This document shows, in pieces, positions 34,373 through 42,834 of a DNA stretch of 64,000 nucleotides. Below the pieces are notes generated by a model. It worked only from the letters and a program-made list of their open reading frames with translations, had not been told where the DNA came from and ran no database searches. The stretch is taken from the NCBI RefSeq assembly GCF_900476395.1, contig NZ_UIHB01000001.1, positions 1,393,385 to 1,457,384 on the forward strand. The letters run 5' to 3'. Numbering within the stretch: position 1 is the stretch's first letter; each line of letters starts with the position of its first letter. The position numbers were made by a program, and so were the translations under genes. Origin of the DNA: Xanthomonas euroxanthea. Its GTDB lineage: Bacteria > Pseudomonadota > Gammaproteobacteria > Xanthomonadales > Xanthomonadaceae.

Positions 34373-34744
34373 ATGTCCCTGCTCGAACGTCGCAAGAAAC
34401 ATCCTTCACTGCTGGCGTGTTGCGGCGCCTTGCTGGCCGCCATCGCGGTGGGCCTGTCGGCCTATGCCTCGCATGGCGTGACCGATGCGCTGGTGCAATC
34501 GCGGCTGCAACTGGCAGCGCTGTATGCCTTCGGCCACGGTGCCGTGCTGGCGGTGCTCGGCGCCACCGAGACGCGTGCGCTTGGCCGGATCGGCCTGTAT
34601 CTGCTGTTGCTCGGCACGCTGCTGTTTGCCGGCAGCCTGGCCGGTGGCGCGGTGTTGCACTGGCCGACCAGCCTGGCGCCGATTGGCGGGGTCAGCCTGA
34701 TGCTGGGCTGGGTGGTGCTGGCGATCGGCGCGTTGAGGCGCTGA
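34373..34744 (+). CDS. DUF423 family membrane protein, 123 aa
   Basis: Small inner-membrane protein with four predicted helices. Family hallmarks are the N-terminal GALLAAIAVGLSAYASHGV, the second-helix LAALYAFGHGAVLAVLG, and the C-terminal HWPTSLAPIGGVSLMLGWV. Function unknown (YgdD-like). It is 2 bp upstream of the DNA glycosylase gene and likely co-transcribed. Confidence 0.9.
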   Translation: MSLLERRKKHPSLLACCGALLAAIAVGLSAYASHGVTDALVQSRLQLAALYAFGHGAVLAVLGATETRALGRIGLYLLLLGTLLFAGSLAGGAVLHWPTSLAPIGGVSLMLGWVVLAIGALRR

Positions 34745-34746
34745 GC

Positions 34747-35421
34747 ATGCCGCGCCACGCCCGCGGATTCGATGTGGAGGCCGCATTCGCGCACCTGACC
34801 CGGCGCGATCGCGCGCTGGGTGCATGGATGAAGCGCATCGGCCCGATTGCCGCGCAGCCGGGTTGGCGCAAGCCGTTCGACCCGGTGGATGCGTTGGCGC
34901 GCGCAATCCTGTTTCAGCAGCTCAGCGGCAAGGCCGCGTCGACGATCGTGGCACGGGTGGAAGTGGCCATCGGTGCGTCGCGCCTGCATGCAGACACGCT
35001 TGGTCGCATCGACGATGCGGCACTGCGTGCGTGCGGTGTCTCCGGCAACAAGTCGCTGGCCTTGCGCGATCTGGCGCGCCGTGAGCGCGATGGCGAGATT
35101 CCTTCCCTGCGCAAGCTCGCCTTCATGGACGAGGAAGCGATTGTCCAGGCCCTGGTGCCGGTGCGTGGCATCGGCCGCTGGACGGTGGAAATGATGCTGA
35201 TGTTCCGGCTGGGTCGCCCGGACCTGCTGCCCGTCGACGACCTTGGCGTGCGCAAGGGCGCCCAGCGCGTGGACAGGCAGGAGCAGATGCCGACGCCAAA
35301 GGAACTGGCCATCCGCGGCGAACGCTGGGGCCCGTACCGCAGCTATGCCGCGTTCTATCTGTGGAAGATCGCCGACTTCAGCGTGGCCGCCAAGGTGCCG
35401 ACACCGCGCTCGCAGGAGTGA
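34747..35421 (+). CDS. DNA-3-methyladenine glycosylase II, AlkA/MAG-like, 224 aa
   Basis: Base-excision repair enzyme removing alkylated purines. It has the HhH-GPD fold: ARAILFQQLSGKAASTIVAR, the hairpin region LVPVRGIGRWTVEMMLMF and the catalytic Asp in LLPVDDLGVRKGAQR. It is shorter than E. coli AlkA because the N-terminal domain is absent, as in the yeast MAG/Mag1-type enzymes. The gene lies 2 bp after the DUF423 gene and converges on the VanY-like gene with a 35-bp gap. Confidence 0.92.
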   Translation: MPRHARGFDVEAAFAHLTRRDRALGAWMKRIGPIAAQPGWRKPFDPVDALARAILFQQLSGKAASTIVARVEVAIGASRLHADTLGRIDDAALRACGVSGNKSLALRDLARRERDGEIPSLRKLAFMDEEAIVQALVPVRGIGRWTVEMMLMFRLGRPDLLPVDDLGVRKGAQRVDRQEQMPTPKELAIRGERWGPYRSYAAFYLWKIADFSVAAKVPTPRSQE

Positions 35422-35456
35422 TCGCGCACGGGACCTGGGCGCGACCTTCGCACGCA

Positions 35457-36254
35457 TCAGCCTGCATGCCAGCGCCAATGCCACGGCTCGTAGACGATGC
35501 CGTGCAGGTTGTTGCGTGGGTAGCTCAAGCGATAGCCAAAACGCGGTGCGTGGCTGCTCAGCCAGGCAAACGCAGCCGTGGCCTCAAACGATTCTTCTGC
35601 CGGCGGTTCGCCCGGGGTGCCGATATCCAGTGCGTCGCCACTGTGGTGTTCGCTGAAACCGGGGGCGGCATTGACTGCCAGGATCTGTTCAAGTGTGAGC
35701 CCGCGCCCGAACTTGCGCTCGAAGATGCCCAGTTGATAATCGTGGCTGCGGTAGCCGGAGATGGCATCCAGCACGATGTCCGCGTGCAATGCGGCGGCGC
35801 GCATGAAGCGCCACGCACGCGCGGCGCCGGCGCTGAGCCATAGCGGCCGATCGAAGCGATCGTGCCCGGCAAAGTGCAAGGTCGCCGGCTCGGCGGTCAG
35901 CTGCAGGCCGGTTCGCTGCACATAGTCGTCTGCGTCCAGCCCGAGTTGGGTCAGGCGGCTCTGTAAGCCGTCGATGGCCAGCACTGCGCCCCGTGCCTGT
36001 CGTGCGCGCGCAGCGGTGGCTTGCAGGCGGTCCAGCGCGTCGTCCAGACCCGGCTCGCGTGCCAGCCGCGGGATCAACGGCATCATGCCCTGCGGCAGAT
36101 GCGCGGCCAGATAGCGTCCGTCACGCTTGCGCCGCAGCACCCAATCGGCCTGTGCCAGCAGGCGCGCATCCGCGTTGCTGCGCGCGCGCAGCAGGTTTGC
36201 CGGCCACAGTTCGATGGCAGTGGTATTGAGCAGCAGGGTCTGGGGCGGGTGCAT
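35457..36254 (-). CDS. VanY/LAS-family D-alanyl-D-alanine carboxypeptidase-like protein, 265 aa
   Basis: M15B peptidase domain in the C-terminal 140 residues. SGYRSHDYQ supplies the substrate-binding Arg/Ser, SEHHSGDALDIG is the SxHxxGxAxD zinc motif and YEPWHWR holds the catalytic Glu and third His. It would trim stem peptides of peptidoglycan. The N-terminal part (1-125) is a separate helical region. No clear signal peptide is visible, which is unusual for a cell-wall enzyme, so export is uncertain. Last gene of the minus-strand run from the SPFH gene, 15 bp after the PH-like protein gene. Confidence 0.88.
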   Translation of the reverse strand: MHPPQTLLLNTTAIELWPANLLRARSNADARLLAQADWVLRRKRDGRYLAAHLPQGMMPLIPRLAREPGLDDALDRLQATAARARQARGAVLAIDGLQSRLTQLGLDADDYVQRTGLQLTAEPATLHFAGHDRFDRPLWLSAGAARAWRFMRAAALHADIVLDAISGYRSHDYQLGIFERKFGRGLTLEQILAVNAAPGFSEHHSGDALDIGTPGEPPAEESFEATAAFAWLSSHAPRFGYRLSYPRNNLHGIVYEPWHWRWHAG

Positions 36255-36269
36255 CGCAACAGGGTAGGG

Positions 36270-36875
36270 CTAAGCGTGGCGTACGGCCAGCTGGCGCAAA
36301 TCCTCGAGCAGCTGGTTTGGCTGCTCGAGACTGAGGACCACCAGGCCGTTGTCGCGCAACGGCAGAATCAGCACCCGCCTGGACTGGGTCAGCAGATAAA
36401 AGCCTCTGGCTGCGGATTTACTGCGGTAATGCCCCGATTTGAATCCCGGATAACCAAAGCCGAGCAACTGCAGGCCCGGTTTGAACGCCGTGTGTTCGGC
36501 CAGGTCGACAATGCGTGCGCTGTCCAGGCGGAGCGCGTGTAGTGGCACACGCTTGGTAAAGAAGGTCGAGCGGACGAGCAGGCGGTTGTCGTCCAGCTGG
36601 ACGCTGCGTCGCGCGTGCGCAACCGTGCACGCCACCGCCACTGTCAGCAGGATGCCCAAATGCCCCATCAGCGTACCGGGTCCGTCATGACTGCTTGCAT
36701 GCGCGGTAGCGATGAGGCCGGCAGCGACCGACAGCGGTAGCCACAGCCAGATTGCCAGGCTCCAGCGCGTCGCCGGAGCCGCAGCATAGTCGCGTCGGCG
36801 CGGCTGCGGGTGTTGCCCGGCACGCGCTTTGGGCGCTGTGGCAGTGCTTTGGGATGAGCCGGATCGCTTCGCCAT
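36270..36875 (-). CDS. PH domain-like membrane protein, 201 aa
   Basis: A basic, disordered N-terminus (1-35) is followed by two membrane helices (about 38-85) and a cytoplasmic domain resembling the bacterial PH fold: SVQLDDNRLLVRSTFFTKRV, then the pattern GYPGFKSGHYR and a final strand with NGLVVLSLEQ. The family is seen in small bacterial membrane proteins of unknown role. The start codon lies 1 bp beyond the stop of the 62-aa ORF, so the two are probably coupled. Confidence 0.72.
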   Translation of the reverse strand: MAKRSGSSQSTATAPKARAGQHPQPRRRDYAAAPATRWSLAIWLWLPLSVAAGLIATAHASSHDGPGTLMGHLGILLTVAVACTVAHARRSVQLDDNRLLVRSTFFTKRVPLHALRLDSARIVDLAEHTAFKPGLQLLGFGYPGFKSGHYRSKSAARGFYLLTQSRRVLILPLRDNGLVVLSLEQPNQLLEDLRQLAVRHA

Positions 36876-36876
36876 C

Positions 36877-37065
36877 TCAGAGCGTCTTCTTCAACGCCAG
36901 CGACATTAGCGACGTCGTGCTCGGGGTTCGGTGCCTGGTGAGCTTGGTCAGTTTCCCACCAGACCGACCTCGCGCAATCGATGCGTCCCGGCTGTCATCG
37001 CGCCTGATGTTATCGGCGAGTGTGTGTGTCGGCGCGAGAAGCAGAGAATCCAGCTGCATGTTCAT
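36877..37065 (-). CDS. Small ORF of 62 aa coupled between the RHH and PH-like genes
   Basis: Starts with an ATG that overlaps the RHH stop by 4 bp (ATGA) and ends 1 bp before the PH-like gene, so it fills the gap between two genes of the operon exactly. The product is polar and Ser/Thr/Arg-rich, with no signal or membrane segment, and matches nothing I know. It could be a real coupled small gene or a chance open frame through leader DNA. Confidence 0.4.
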   Translation of the reverse strand: MNMQLDSLLLAPTHTLADNIRRDDSRDASIARGRSGGKLTKLTRHRTPSTTSLMSLALKKTL

Positions 37066-37241
37066 GTCGGCGGTTCCTTGTCATCGCGCGGTTTTGGCAG
37101 GCGCCCGGCCTTGCGCAGCGCATCGCGCAGCAGGTATTCGATCTGCGCGTTGAGGCTGCGCAGTTCGTCGTCGGCCCAGCGCTGCGCGGCGGCCAGTACA
37201 TCGGCGTTGATGCGCAGCGGATAGGCCTTCTTCTCGCTCAT
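37062..37241 (-). CDS. Arc-type ribbon-helix-helix DNA-binding protein, 59 aa
   Basis: Short gene read directly from the sequence. It starts [20 protein letters not shown]: a beta strand AYPLRI followed by helices [14 protein letters not shown] and [18 protein letters not shown], the Arc/MetJ-like ribbon-helix-helix pattern with a basic, Pro-rich tail. RHH dimers bind short palindromic operators. The start overlaps the stop of the upstream membrane protein by 4 bp. It is a good candidate autoregulator of the SPFH operon, whose promoter region carries a palindrome at 38420-38436. Confidence 0.85.
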   Translation of the reverse strand: MSEKKAYPLRINADVLAAAQRWADDELRSLNAQIEYLLRDALRKAGRLPKPRDDKEPPT

Positions 37242-37522
37242 TCGCGCTCCCCGCGGCCGCTGTGGCGGCGCAGGTGCATGACCATCGAGACGATCAACAC
37301 GTTCACGCCGACCAGCATGCCGATCACCACCGCGTAGATGCCGGCGCGGTTGTCGCCGGCCCAGTACAGGCAGGCGGCACCGACCAGGATGACCAGGCTG
37401 ATCAAGGCCCAGCGCAGCCCCAGGCCGCGCGCACGCTCGTCGTCGTCCGCACCGATGGAGGCGGCGATTGCCAGTGCAGGCAAGCCGGACAGCGCGACGA
37501 CCAACGGCACCATGACATTCAT
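37238..37522 (-). CDS. Small membrane protein in the SPFH operon, 94 aa
   Basis: Three predicted membrane helices: residues 3-22, 35-54 and 60-82, with a charged cytoplasmic loop DDDERARGL between the first two and a basic C-terminus. Unknown function. It lies 9 bp after the SPFH gene and overlaps the RHH gene by 4 bp, so the three are one transcription and translation unit. Confidence 0.78.
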   Translation of the reverse strand: MNVMVPLVVALSGLPALAIAASIGADDDERARGLGLRWALISLVILVGAACLYWAGDNRAGIYAVVIGMLVGVNVLIVSMVMHLRRHSGRGERE

Positions 37523-37531
37523 TGCATCACC

Positions 37532-38389
37532 TCAATACAGCGAGCCGGCGTTGACCACCGGTTGGGTCCCGCGATCAGAACACAGCACGGTGAGCAGGTT
37601 GCTGACCATGTGCGCCTTGCGCTCTTCGTCCAGCTGCACCACGCCGTTTTTCTGCAGCTCGGACAAGGCCATTTCCACCATGCCCACCGCACCGGCGACG
37701 ATGCGCGTGCGTGCGGCGATCACCGCATTGGCCTGCTGACGCTGCAACATGGCCTGGGCGATTTCTGGCGCGTAGGCGAGGTGGCTGATGCGCGCCTCGA
37801 TCACGTCCACGCCGGCCTGGGTGAGGCGTTCGTCCAGATGGCGCTTGAGCTGCTCGCTGATCTCGGCCGGATGGCTGCGCAGCGAGATCTGATCGTCTTC
37901 GTGCTGGTCGTAGGGGTAGCTGGTGGCCATCGCGCGCAACGCCGCTTCGGACTGGATATGCACGAAGCTCTCGTAGTCGTCGACGTTGTAGACCGCCTCG
38001 GAGGCATCCAGCACCTGCCACACGATCACCGCGGCGATCTCGATCGGGCTGCCGTCCAGTTCGTTGACCTTGAGTCGGCCGCTTTCGAAGTTGCGTACGC
38101 GCTGGCTGACCCGGCGCTTGGCGTAGAAGGGGCTGTTCCAGCGCAGGCCCGCATCCTTGACCGTGCCGACGTACTTGCCGAACAGGCTCAACACCGCCGC
38201 CTGGTTCGGTTCCAGGGTGTACAGGCCGGCTAGGAAGAAGATGCCAGCCGCCCCGACCACACCGGTGGTGATCAGTGCTGCAGGCTTGGCGTCGCCGGTG
38301 AGCAGCATCCAGACAGCGGCGGCGAATGCCGCAGCGGCGACGAGAACGACGGGGATGCCCGGCAGTGAGCTGATCGGTTTCTCTTTCAT
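37532..38389 (-). CDS. SPFH (band 7) domain membrane protein, 285 aa
   Basis: Two N-terminal membrane helices (about 12-30 and 38-60), then an SPFH domain (about 60-260): [50 protein letters not shown] and [20 protein letters not shown]. It resembles the stomatin/prohibitin group that forms large ring assemblies scaffolding membrane domains and often regulates proteases or envelope enzymes. First gene of the operon; AAGGA lies about 11 bases before the ATG. A perfect 7-3-7 palindrome sits 30-46 bases upstream of the start, where the promoter must be. Confidence 0.92.
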   Translation of the reverse strand: MKEKPISSLPGIPVVLVAAAAFAAAVWMLLTGDAKPAALITTGVVGAAGIFFLAGLYTLEPNQAAVLSLFGKYVGTVKDAGLRWNSPFYAKRRVSQRVRNFESGRLKVNELDGSPIEIAAVIVWQVLDASEAVYNVDDYESFVHIQSEAALRAMATSYPYDQHEDDQISLRSHPAEISEQLKRHLDERLTQAGVDVIEARISHLAYAPEIAQAMLQRQQANAVIAARTRIVAGAVGMVEMALSELQKNGVVQLDEERKAHMVSNLLTVLCSDRGTQPVVNAGSLY

Positions 38390-38419
38390 GAGGGCGGTGT
38401 CCTTGGGAAGTGAAAAAAA

Positions 38420-38436
38420 GATATCAAAGTGATATC
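38420..38436. promoter_or_regulatory. Palindromic operator candidate GATATCA-AAG-TGATATC
   Basis: A perfect 7-bp inverted repeat with a 3-bp centre, in an AT-rich island between the divergent SPFH operon and purT. Size and symmetry fit a dimeric regulator site; the RHH protein encoded in the SPFH operon is the obvious candidate. Confidence 0.7.
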
Positions 38437-38517
38437 AGTCGATGCAAGGCCTTCGGTCGTCGGTCGTGATGGCGGCCCGTTAGAATGGCGGCCCCCCATC
38501 CGATCTGGACCGCGCTC

Positions 38518-39720
38518 ATGACTACCCTCGGCACGCCGTTGTCGCCTTCCGCCACCCGCGTGTTGCTGCTGGGCTCGGGTGAGCTGGGCAAGGAGGTGGC
38601 GATCGAATTGCAGCGCTTCGGGGTGGAAGTGATTGCCGCCGATCGCTACGCCAACGCCCCGGCGATGCAGGTCGCACACCGTTCGCATGTGCTGGACATG
38701 CTCGATCCGCAGGCGCTGCGCGCACTGATCGCCCAGGAGCAACCGCACCTGATCGTGCCGGAGATCGAGGCGATCCATACCGAAACGCTGGTCGCGCTGG
38801 AACGCGAGCAGGGCCAGCGGGTCATCCCGACCGCGCGCGCCGCACGGCTGACCATGGACCGCGAAGGCATCCGTCGCCTGGCAGCCGAGACGCTGGGCCT
38901 GCCGACCTCGCCGTATCGCTTTGTCGACACGGCCGCCGAGTACCGCGAGGCGATCGCCGCGGTCGGCCTGCCGTGCGTGGTCAAGCCGGTGATGTCGTCC
39001 TCGGGCAAGGGCCAGAGCACCGTGCGCAGCGAAGCGGACATCGATGCGGCCTGGGAGTACGCGCAGACCGGCGGACGCGCCGGTGCCGGCCGTTGCATCG
39101 TCGAGGGCTTCATCGACTTCGATTACGAGATCACCCTGCTGACCGTGCGGCATGCTGGCGGCACGTCGTTCTGCGACCCGATCGGGCATTGGCAGAAGGA
39201 TGGCGACTACCGCGAAAGCTGGCAGCCGCAGCCGATGTCAGCGGCCGCCCTGCAACGCTCGCAGCAGATCGCGCAAGCCATCACCGACGACCTGGGCGGC
39301 CTGGGCCTGTTCGGCGTGGAGTTGTTCGTCAAGGGCGACGAGGTCTGGTTCAGCGAAGTCTCGCCGCGCCCGCACGACACCGGCCTGGTCACGCTGGTGT
39401 CGCAGGACCTGAGCGAGTTCGCACTGCATGCCCGTGCGATTCTCGGCCTGCCGGTCGGTGCGCAGGACGGTGGCGTGATCCGTCAGAGCGGCCCGTCGGC
39501 CTCGTGCGCGCTGCTTGCCCATGGCCATGGCGTCCCGGTGTTCGACAATGTCGCGCAGGCCCTGCGCGACCCGGACGCCGCGTTGCGTCTGTTCGGCAAA
39601 CCGCGCGTGGACGGCCACCGCCGCGTCGGCGTCACCCTGGCACGCGCGGACAGCATCGACGCCGCGCGCGCGAAGGCGCGTACGGCCGCCGAGGCATTAC
39701 AGGTTCAACTGGACGCCTGA
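38518..39720 (+). CDS. purT: Formate-dependent phosphoribosylglycinamide formyltransferase PurT, 400 aa
   Basis: ATP-grasp enzyme of purine synthesis that formylates GAR with formate and ATP. It begins [20 protein letters not shown] with the nucleotide-binding [23 protein letters not shown]-grasp features are [15 protein letters not shown] and [20 protein letters not shown] (metal ligands and R/H). Length is standard. An alternative in-frame ATG at 38485 lies 11 codons up; neither has a strong ribosome site. Divergent from the SPFH operon and convergent with the exonuclease-type gene. Confidence 0.97.
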   Translation: MTTLGTPLSPSATRVLLLGSGELGKEVAIELQRFGVEVIAADRYANAPAMQVAHRSHVLDMLDPQALRALIAQEQPHLIVPEIEAIHTETLVALEREQGQRVIPTARAARLTMDREGIRRLAAETLGLPTSPYRFVDTAAEYREAIAAVGLPCVVKPVMSSSGKGQSTVRSEADIDAAWEYAQTGGRAGAGRCIVEGFIDFDYEITLLTVRHAGGTSFCDPIGHWQKDGDYRESWQPQPMSAAALQRSQQIAQAITDDLGGLGLFGVELFVKGDEVWFSEVSPRPHDTGLVTLVSQDLSEFALHARAILGLPVGAQDGGVIRQSGPSASCALLAHGHGVPVFDNVAQALRDPDAALRLFGKPRVDGHRRVGVTLARADSIDAARAKARTAAEALQVQLDA

Positions 39721-39813
39721 GTGCGGTGATCGGCATGGCGCGATTGCGGCGACAAGCTGCATTCGCCCCACGCCACAAGCAACAGCCCGACGCTTCGAAT
39801 CCCAAATCCCCAA

Positions 39814-41043
39814 TCACGGCTCCCCAGCCACATCCACCCACACCGCATGATGATCGCTGCCGTCGGCAATGGCCGCTTCGGGCGCGGTGCTGGCGGGCCA
39901 GAAGATGCCGCTGCCGATCAAGTTGAACTGGCGCGAAGGCAGCACATAGTCCAGGCGCATTGTGCCCGCCTGCGGCCCGAAGTCGCCGGTGACCTGGTGC
40001 GCATCGCCCTTGTGCGCGATGCCTTGCGCGGCGTACTCGGCGGTTTTTTCCGGGCCGCCCGCACTGTGCGGCGCGGGGTACTGCAGCACCCGCGGGTGCG
40101 TGACCAACGCGCGGATCGCATCGTGCCGGCCGGCACCATCGACCGGGTCGTTATTGAGGTCGCCGAGAATGACGAAGCGCGCATCGGCGGGCAGCCCGCC
40201 GCAGCGGCCCTGGTCGTCGCACAACCAGCCGGCGTCCTTGGGATTGTCCAGGTACTCGCGCCATAGCCGTAGTTCGTCATGGTTGCGTGCGACGTTGCGC
40301 TTTTCGGCGCCATCGAACACCGGCGGGGTGGGGTGCGAGACCAGCGCATGCACCACACCGAGCGGTGTGCGCACCGGCACGTCCCAATGCGACTTGGACG
40401 ACAGTCGCAGTTGTGCCCAGATCGCGTCGCGATAGAACGATCGTTTGCTGGATGGGTCGGTCGGCCGCAGCGCGCCCGGCAGTGCGCTCCATTTCAACAA
40501 CTGGAAACTGCGCACCGCCTGCGCATCGATCGGGTAGCGCGACAGCACCAGCATGCCGTACTGGCCGGGGTGCAGTCCGTAGCCCCAGGCATCGTTGCCG
40601 CGGGTGCGGCCGTCGCCACCGATGCTGCCGTTGTTGTCCAGATCCAGGCCGCTCGGCACGCCGGTGTTGACCGGGGCCAGATAGCGGTACGGATAGCGCA
40701 GCGCCTCGCCGCCGCCCGGCTGGGCAACCTGCAGATAGCGCTGCTGGAACAGGTCGGCGGCGCGGTGCTCGGGGTCGAAATCGAACTCGTTGAGCAGCAC
40801 CAGATCCGGGCGCACCCGCTGCAGCACTGCGGCGATCTTGCGCGCATGTGCGCTGTCGCCTTGCAGCTCGCGCACCAGGCCGCCGGCCTGGTCGGAATAC
40901 AGCGAGGTGTTGTAGGTGGCGATGCGCAGCCGGGCCGGCGCGGAGGCGGCAGTTGCCTTGGCGCCTGTATCCGGAGAGGTCGCCTGATGTGCGCAGGCGG
41001 CGCAGAGCGCAGTCAGCGCAAGCAGGAAAAGAGGTTTGATCAT
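39814..41043 (-). CDS. Endonuclease/exonuclease/phosphatase-fold lipoprotein, 409 aa
   Basis: Lipoprotein signal MIKPLFLLALTALCAAC with the lipobox CAAC, then a Ser/Ala/Thr linker. The EEP domain (about 38-405) has IATYNTSLYSDQ, the metal Glu in LVLLNEFDFDPEH, VILGDLNNDPVDG and the C-terminal DHHAVWVDV with the catalytic His. The superfamily covers nucleases, sphingomyelinases and inositol phosphatases; the periplasmic or surface location suggests scavenging or phosphodiester hydrolysis. Monocistronic, converging on purT. Confidence 0.9.
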   Translation of the reverse strand: MIKPLFLLALTALCAACAHQATSPDTGAKATAASAPARLRIATYNTSLYSDQAGGLVRELQGDSAHARKIAAVLQRVRPDLVLLNEFDFDPEHRAADLFQQRYLQVAQPGGGEALRYPYRYLAPVNTGVPSGLDLDNNGSIGGDGRTRGNDAWGYGLHPGQYGMLVLSRYPIDAQAVRSFQLLKWSALPGALRPTDPSSKRSFYRDAIWAQLRLSSKSHWDVPVRTPLGVVHALVSHPTPPVFDGAEKRNVARNHDELRLWREYLDNPKDAGWLCDDQGRCGGLPADARFVILGDLNNDPVDGAGRHDAIRALVTHPRVLQYPAPHSAGGPEKTAEYAAQGIAHKGDAHQVTGDFGPQAGTMRLDYVLPSRQFNLIGSGIFWPASTAPEAAIADGSDHHAVWVDVAGEP

Positions 41044-41095
41044 CGCGACATTCTCGCATGTGCAAGACGACAGGCCGATGTCGTCCCGGCGTGGT

Positions 41096-41851
41096 TCAAC
41101 CTTCCGGTGCAGTGGCAGGAAGCCCGCGCCATTGGCGGCCGTCGTAGGCCTCCAGCGCGCTGAAGCGGCGCTTGTAGTTCATCTTGGCATGGCCGTCGAT
41201 CCAGTAGCCCAGATACACATGCGCGCGGCGCTCGCGTTGCGCCCACTGGATCTGCTGCAGGATCGCGAATGTGCCCAGGCTGCGCGCAGTGGCATCCGGT
41301 GCGTAGAACGTATACACCGCCGACAACGCATGCTCGGTGACATCGGTGACCGCAACGGCGAGCAGTCGCCCCGGCGCGTGCGCTACTGCGGGTTCGCGAA
41401 TTTCCAGGAAGCGTCCATGCGACCAGCCGCCGATCAGGAACTGGTCGAATTCGGTGGCGCCATGTTCGTCCATGCCGCCGCCGGGATGGCGGTGCTGGAG
41501 GTACTGCCGGTACAACGCGAGTTGTTCGTCGGTGCGTTCGGCGGCGACCACGCGCACCACCAGGTCCGTGTTGCGCGCCAGGCAGCGGCGCTGGCTGCGA
41601 TCGGGGCGGAACGCATCCACCGCGATGCGCACCGGCACGCAGGCGCGGCAATGTTCGCAATGCGGCCGGTAGACCAGATCGCCGGAGCGACGGAATCCCC
41701 ATGCCAGGGCCTGCGGATAGATCGCGCCCAGCCGCGGATCGTGCGGATCCAGCACCAGGTCGCGTGCGCGGCGGTCGGGCCAGTAGCCACAGGCATGCTC
41801 GCCCGTCTGGAACAGGCGCAGGTCGTCATGGGTGTCGGCGTGGATGGCCAT
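41096..41851 (-). CDS. bpt: Aspartate/glutamate leucyltransferase, 251 aa
   Basis: N-end rule enzyme that adds Leu from Leu-tRNA to proteins with N-terminal Asp or Glu, marking them for ClpS-ClpAP. Typical features are the N-terminal Cys motif [29 protein letters not shown], and the C-terminal [19 protein letters not shown]. The ATG at 41851 gives the usual N-terminus [17 protein letters not shown]; upstream in-frame extension overlaps the promoter of the EF-hand gene. Monocistronic. Confidence 0.95.
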   Translation of the reverse strand: MAIHADTHDDLRLFQTGEHACGYWPDRRARDLVLDPHDPRLGAIYPQALAWGFRRSGDLVYRPHCEHCRACVPVRIAVDAFRPDRSQRRCLARNTDLVVRVVAAERTDEQLALYRQYLQHRHPGGGMDEHGATEFDQFLIGGWSHGRFLEIREPAVAHAPGRLLAVAVTDVTEHALSAVYTFYAPDATARSLGTFAILQQIQWAQRERRAHVYLGYWIDGHAKMNYKRRFSALEAYDGRQWRGLPATAPEG

Positions 41852-42050
41852 GGCGTCAGGATAGCGCCTGCGCGTCGCAACAGCGGCGACTGTCCGCCGG
41901 ATGAATACGCCTGGTCGCCGCGTCAACGCGCGCGCCGATGGCTCGTTGATATGGGTGTTGGTGGCAGCGCACGGTGGATCCGGATGCGCCACCCACGCGA
42001 TGCGGCCCATGCAGGTGCCGCGTGTGGTTCCCACATCCCAGGAGTTTCTC

Positions 42051-42638
42051 ATGACGTCTCGCAAACCGTTTCTCGCACTGGCCGTGCTGGCTGCCCTGTC
42101 CACCGGCGCGGTGTTCGCCGCTCCGCCTGCCGCCGGCGATGCGCCGCGTCCTGCCAAACTCGACAAGAACGGCGATGGCGTGATCGATCGCAGCGAGGCC
42201 GCTGCCGATCCCAAGCTGGCCGCACAGTTCGACACCCTGGACACCAACAAGGACGGCAAGCTGTCGCGCGACGAGCGCCCGCATCACCGCGGCCCGGGAC
42301 GTGCTGGGCGCGGCGAATGGATGAGCAAGCTCGATACCAACAAGGACGGCCGCATCAGCCGCGAAGAAGCCAAGGCCGAGCCCAAGTTCGCTGCGCGTTT
42401 CGATGAGATGGACGTCAACAAGGACGGCTTTGTCGATCGCGCCGACCGTGAACTGCGCATGCAGCAGCATCGCGACGCGTGGTTTGCCAAGGCCGACACC
42501 GACAAGGACGGCAAGCTGAGCAAGGCCGAGTTCGATGCCGCATCCAAGCAGCGTGGCGAGCATGGCCCGCGCGGTCCGGGCGAGCATGGCGAGCACGGCA
42601 AGCGTCCGATGCCGGCCAAGCCTGCTGCGGGCAACTGA
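42051..42638 (+). CDS. Exported EF-hand calcium-binding protein, 195 aa
   Basis: Signal peptide of 24 residues ending VFAAPPA, then five EF-hand loops in sequence: [48 protein letters not shown] and [12 protein letters not shown]. Each has acidic residues at loop positions 1, 3, 5 and 12 (the fourth ends in Asp). The tail is His/Gly/Pro/Lys-rich. Likely a periplasmic or secreted calcium buffer or sensor; the partner is unknown. AGGAG lies 6 bases before the ATG. A T-rich terminator follows at 42749. Confidence 0.93.
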   Translation: MTSRKPFLALAVLAALSTGAVFAAPPAAGDAPRPAKLDKNGDGVIDRSEAAADPKLAAQFDTLDTNKDGKLSRDERPHHRGPGRAGRGEWMSKLDTNKDGRISREEAKAEPKFAARFDEMDVNKDGFVDRADRELRMQQHRDAWFAKADTDKDGKLSKAEFDAASKQRGEHGPRGPGEHGEHGKRPMPAKPAAGN

Positions 42639-42748
42639 GTTCCTCCCGTCGCGGCAGCGTTATCCGGTCGCAGTGCTGCGACCGGGGGCAGTCCCCGCAT
42701 CCGCTGCAGCATGTAAACCGCACTACGCAACAAGGCGCCGATCGACCG

Positions 42749-42781
42749 ACGGCCTCCTGCGCAAGCAGGGGGCCGTTTTTT
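42749..42781 (+). terminator. Rho-independent terminator of the EF-hand gene
   Basis: ACGGCCTCCTGC, loop GCAA, then GCAGGGGGCCGT with one wobble pair, followed by a run of Ts. Confidence 0.92.
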
Positions 42782-42834
42782 GTTGATCGGACATGTTCGC
42801 CATTGGTGCCTGCGGCGGTGACGTCACGCCGGGA

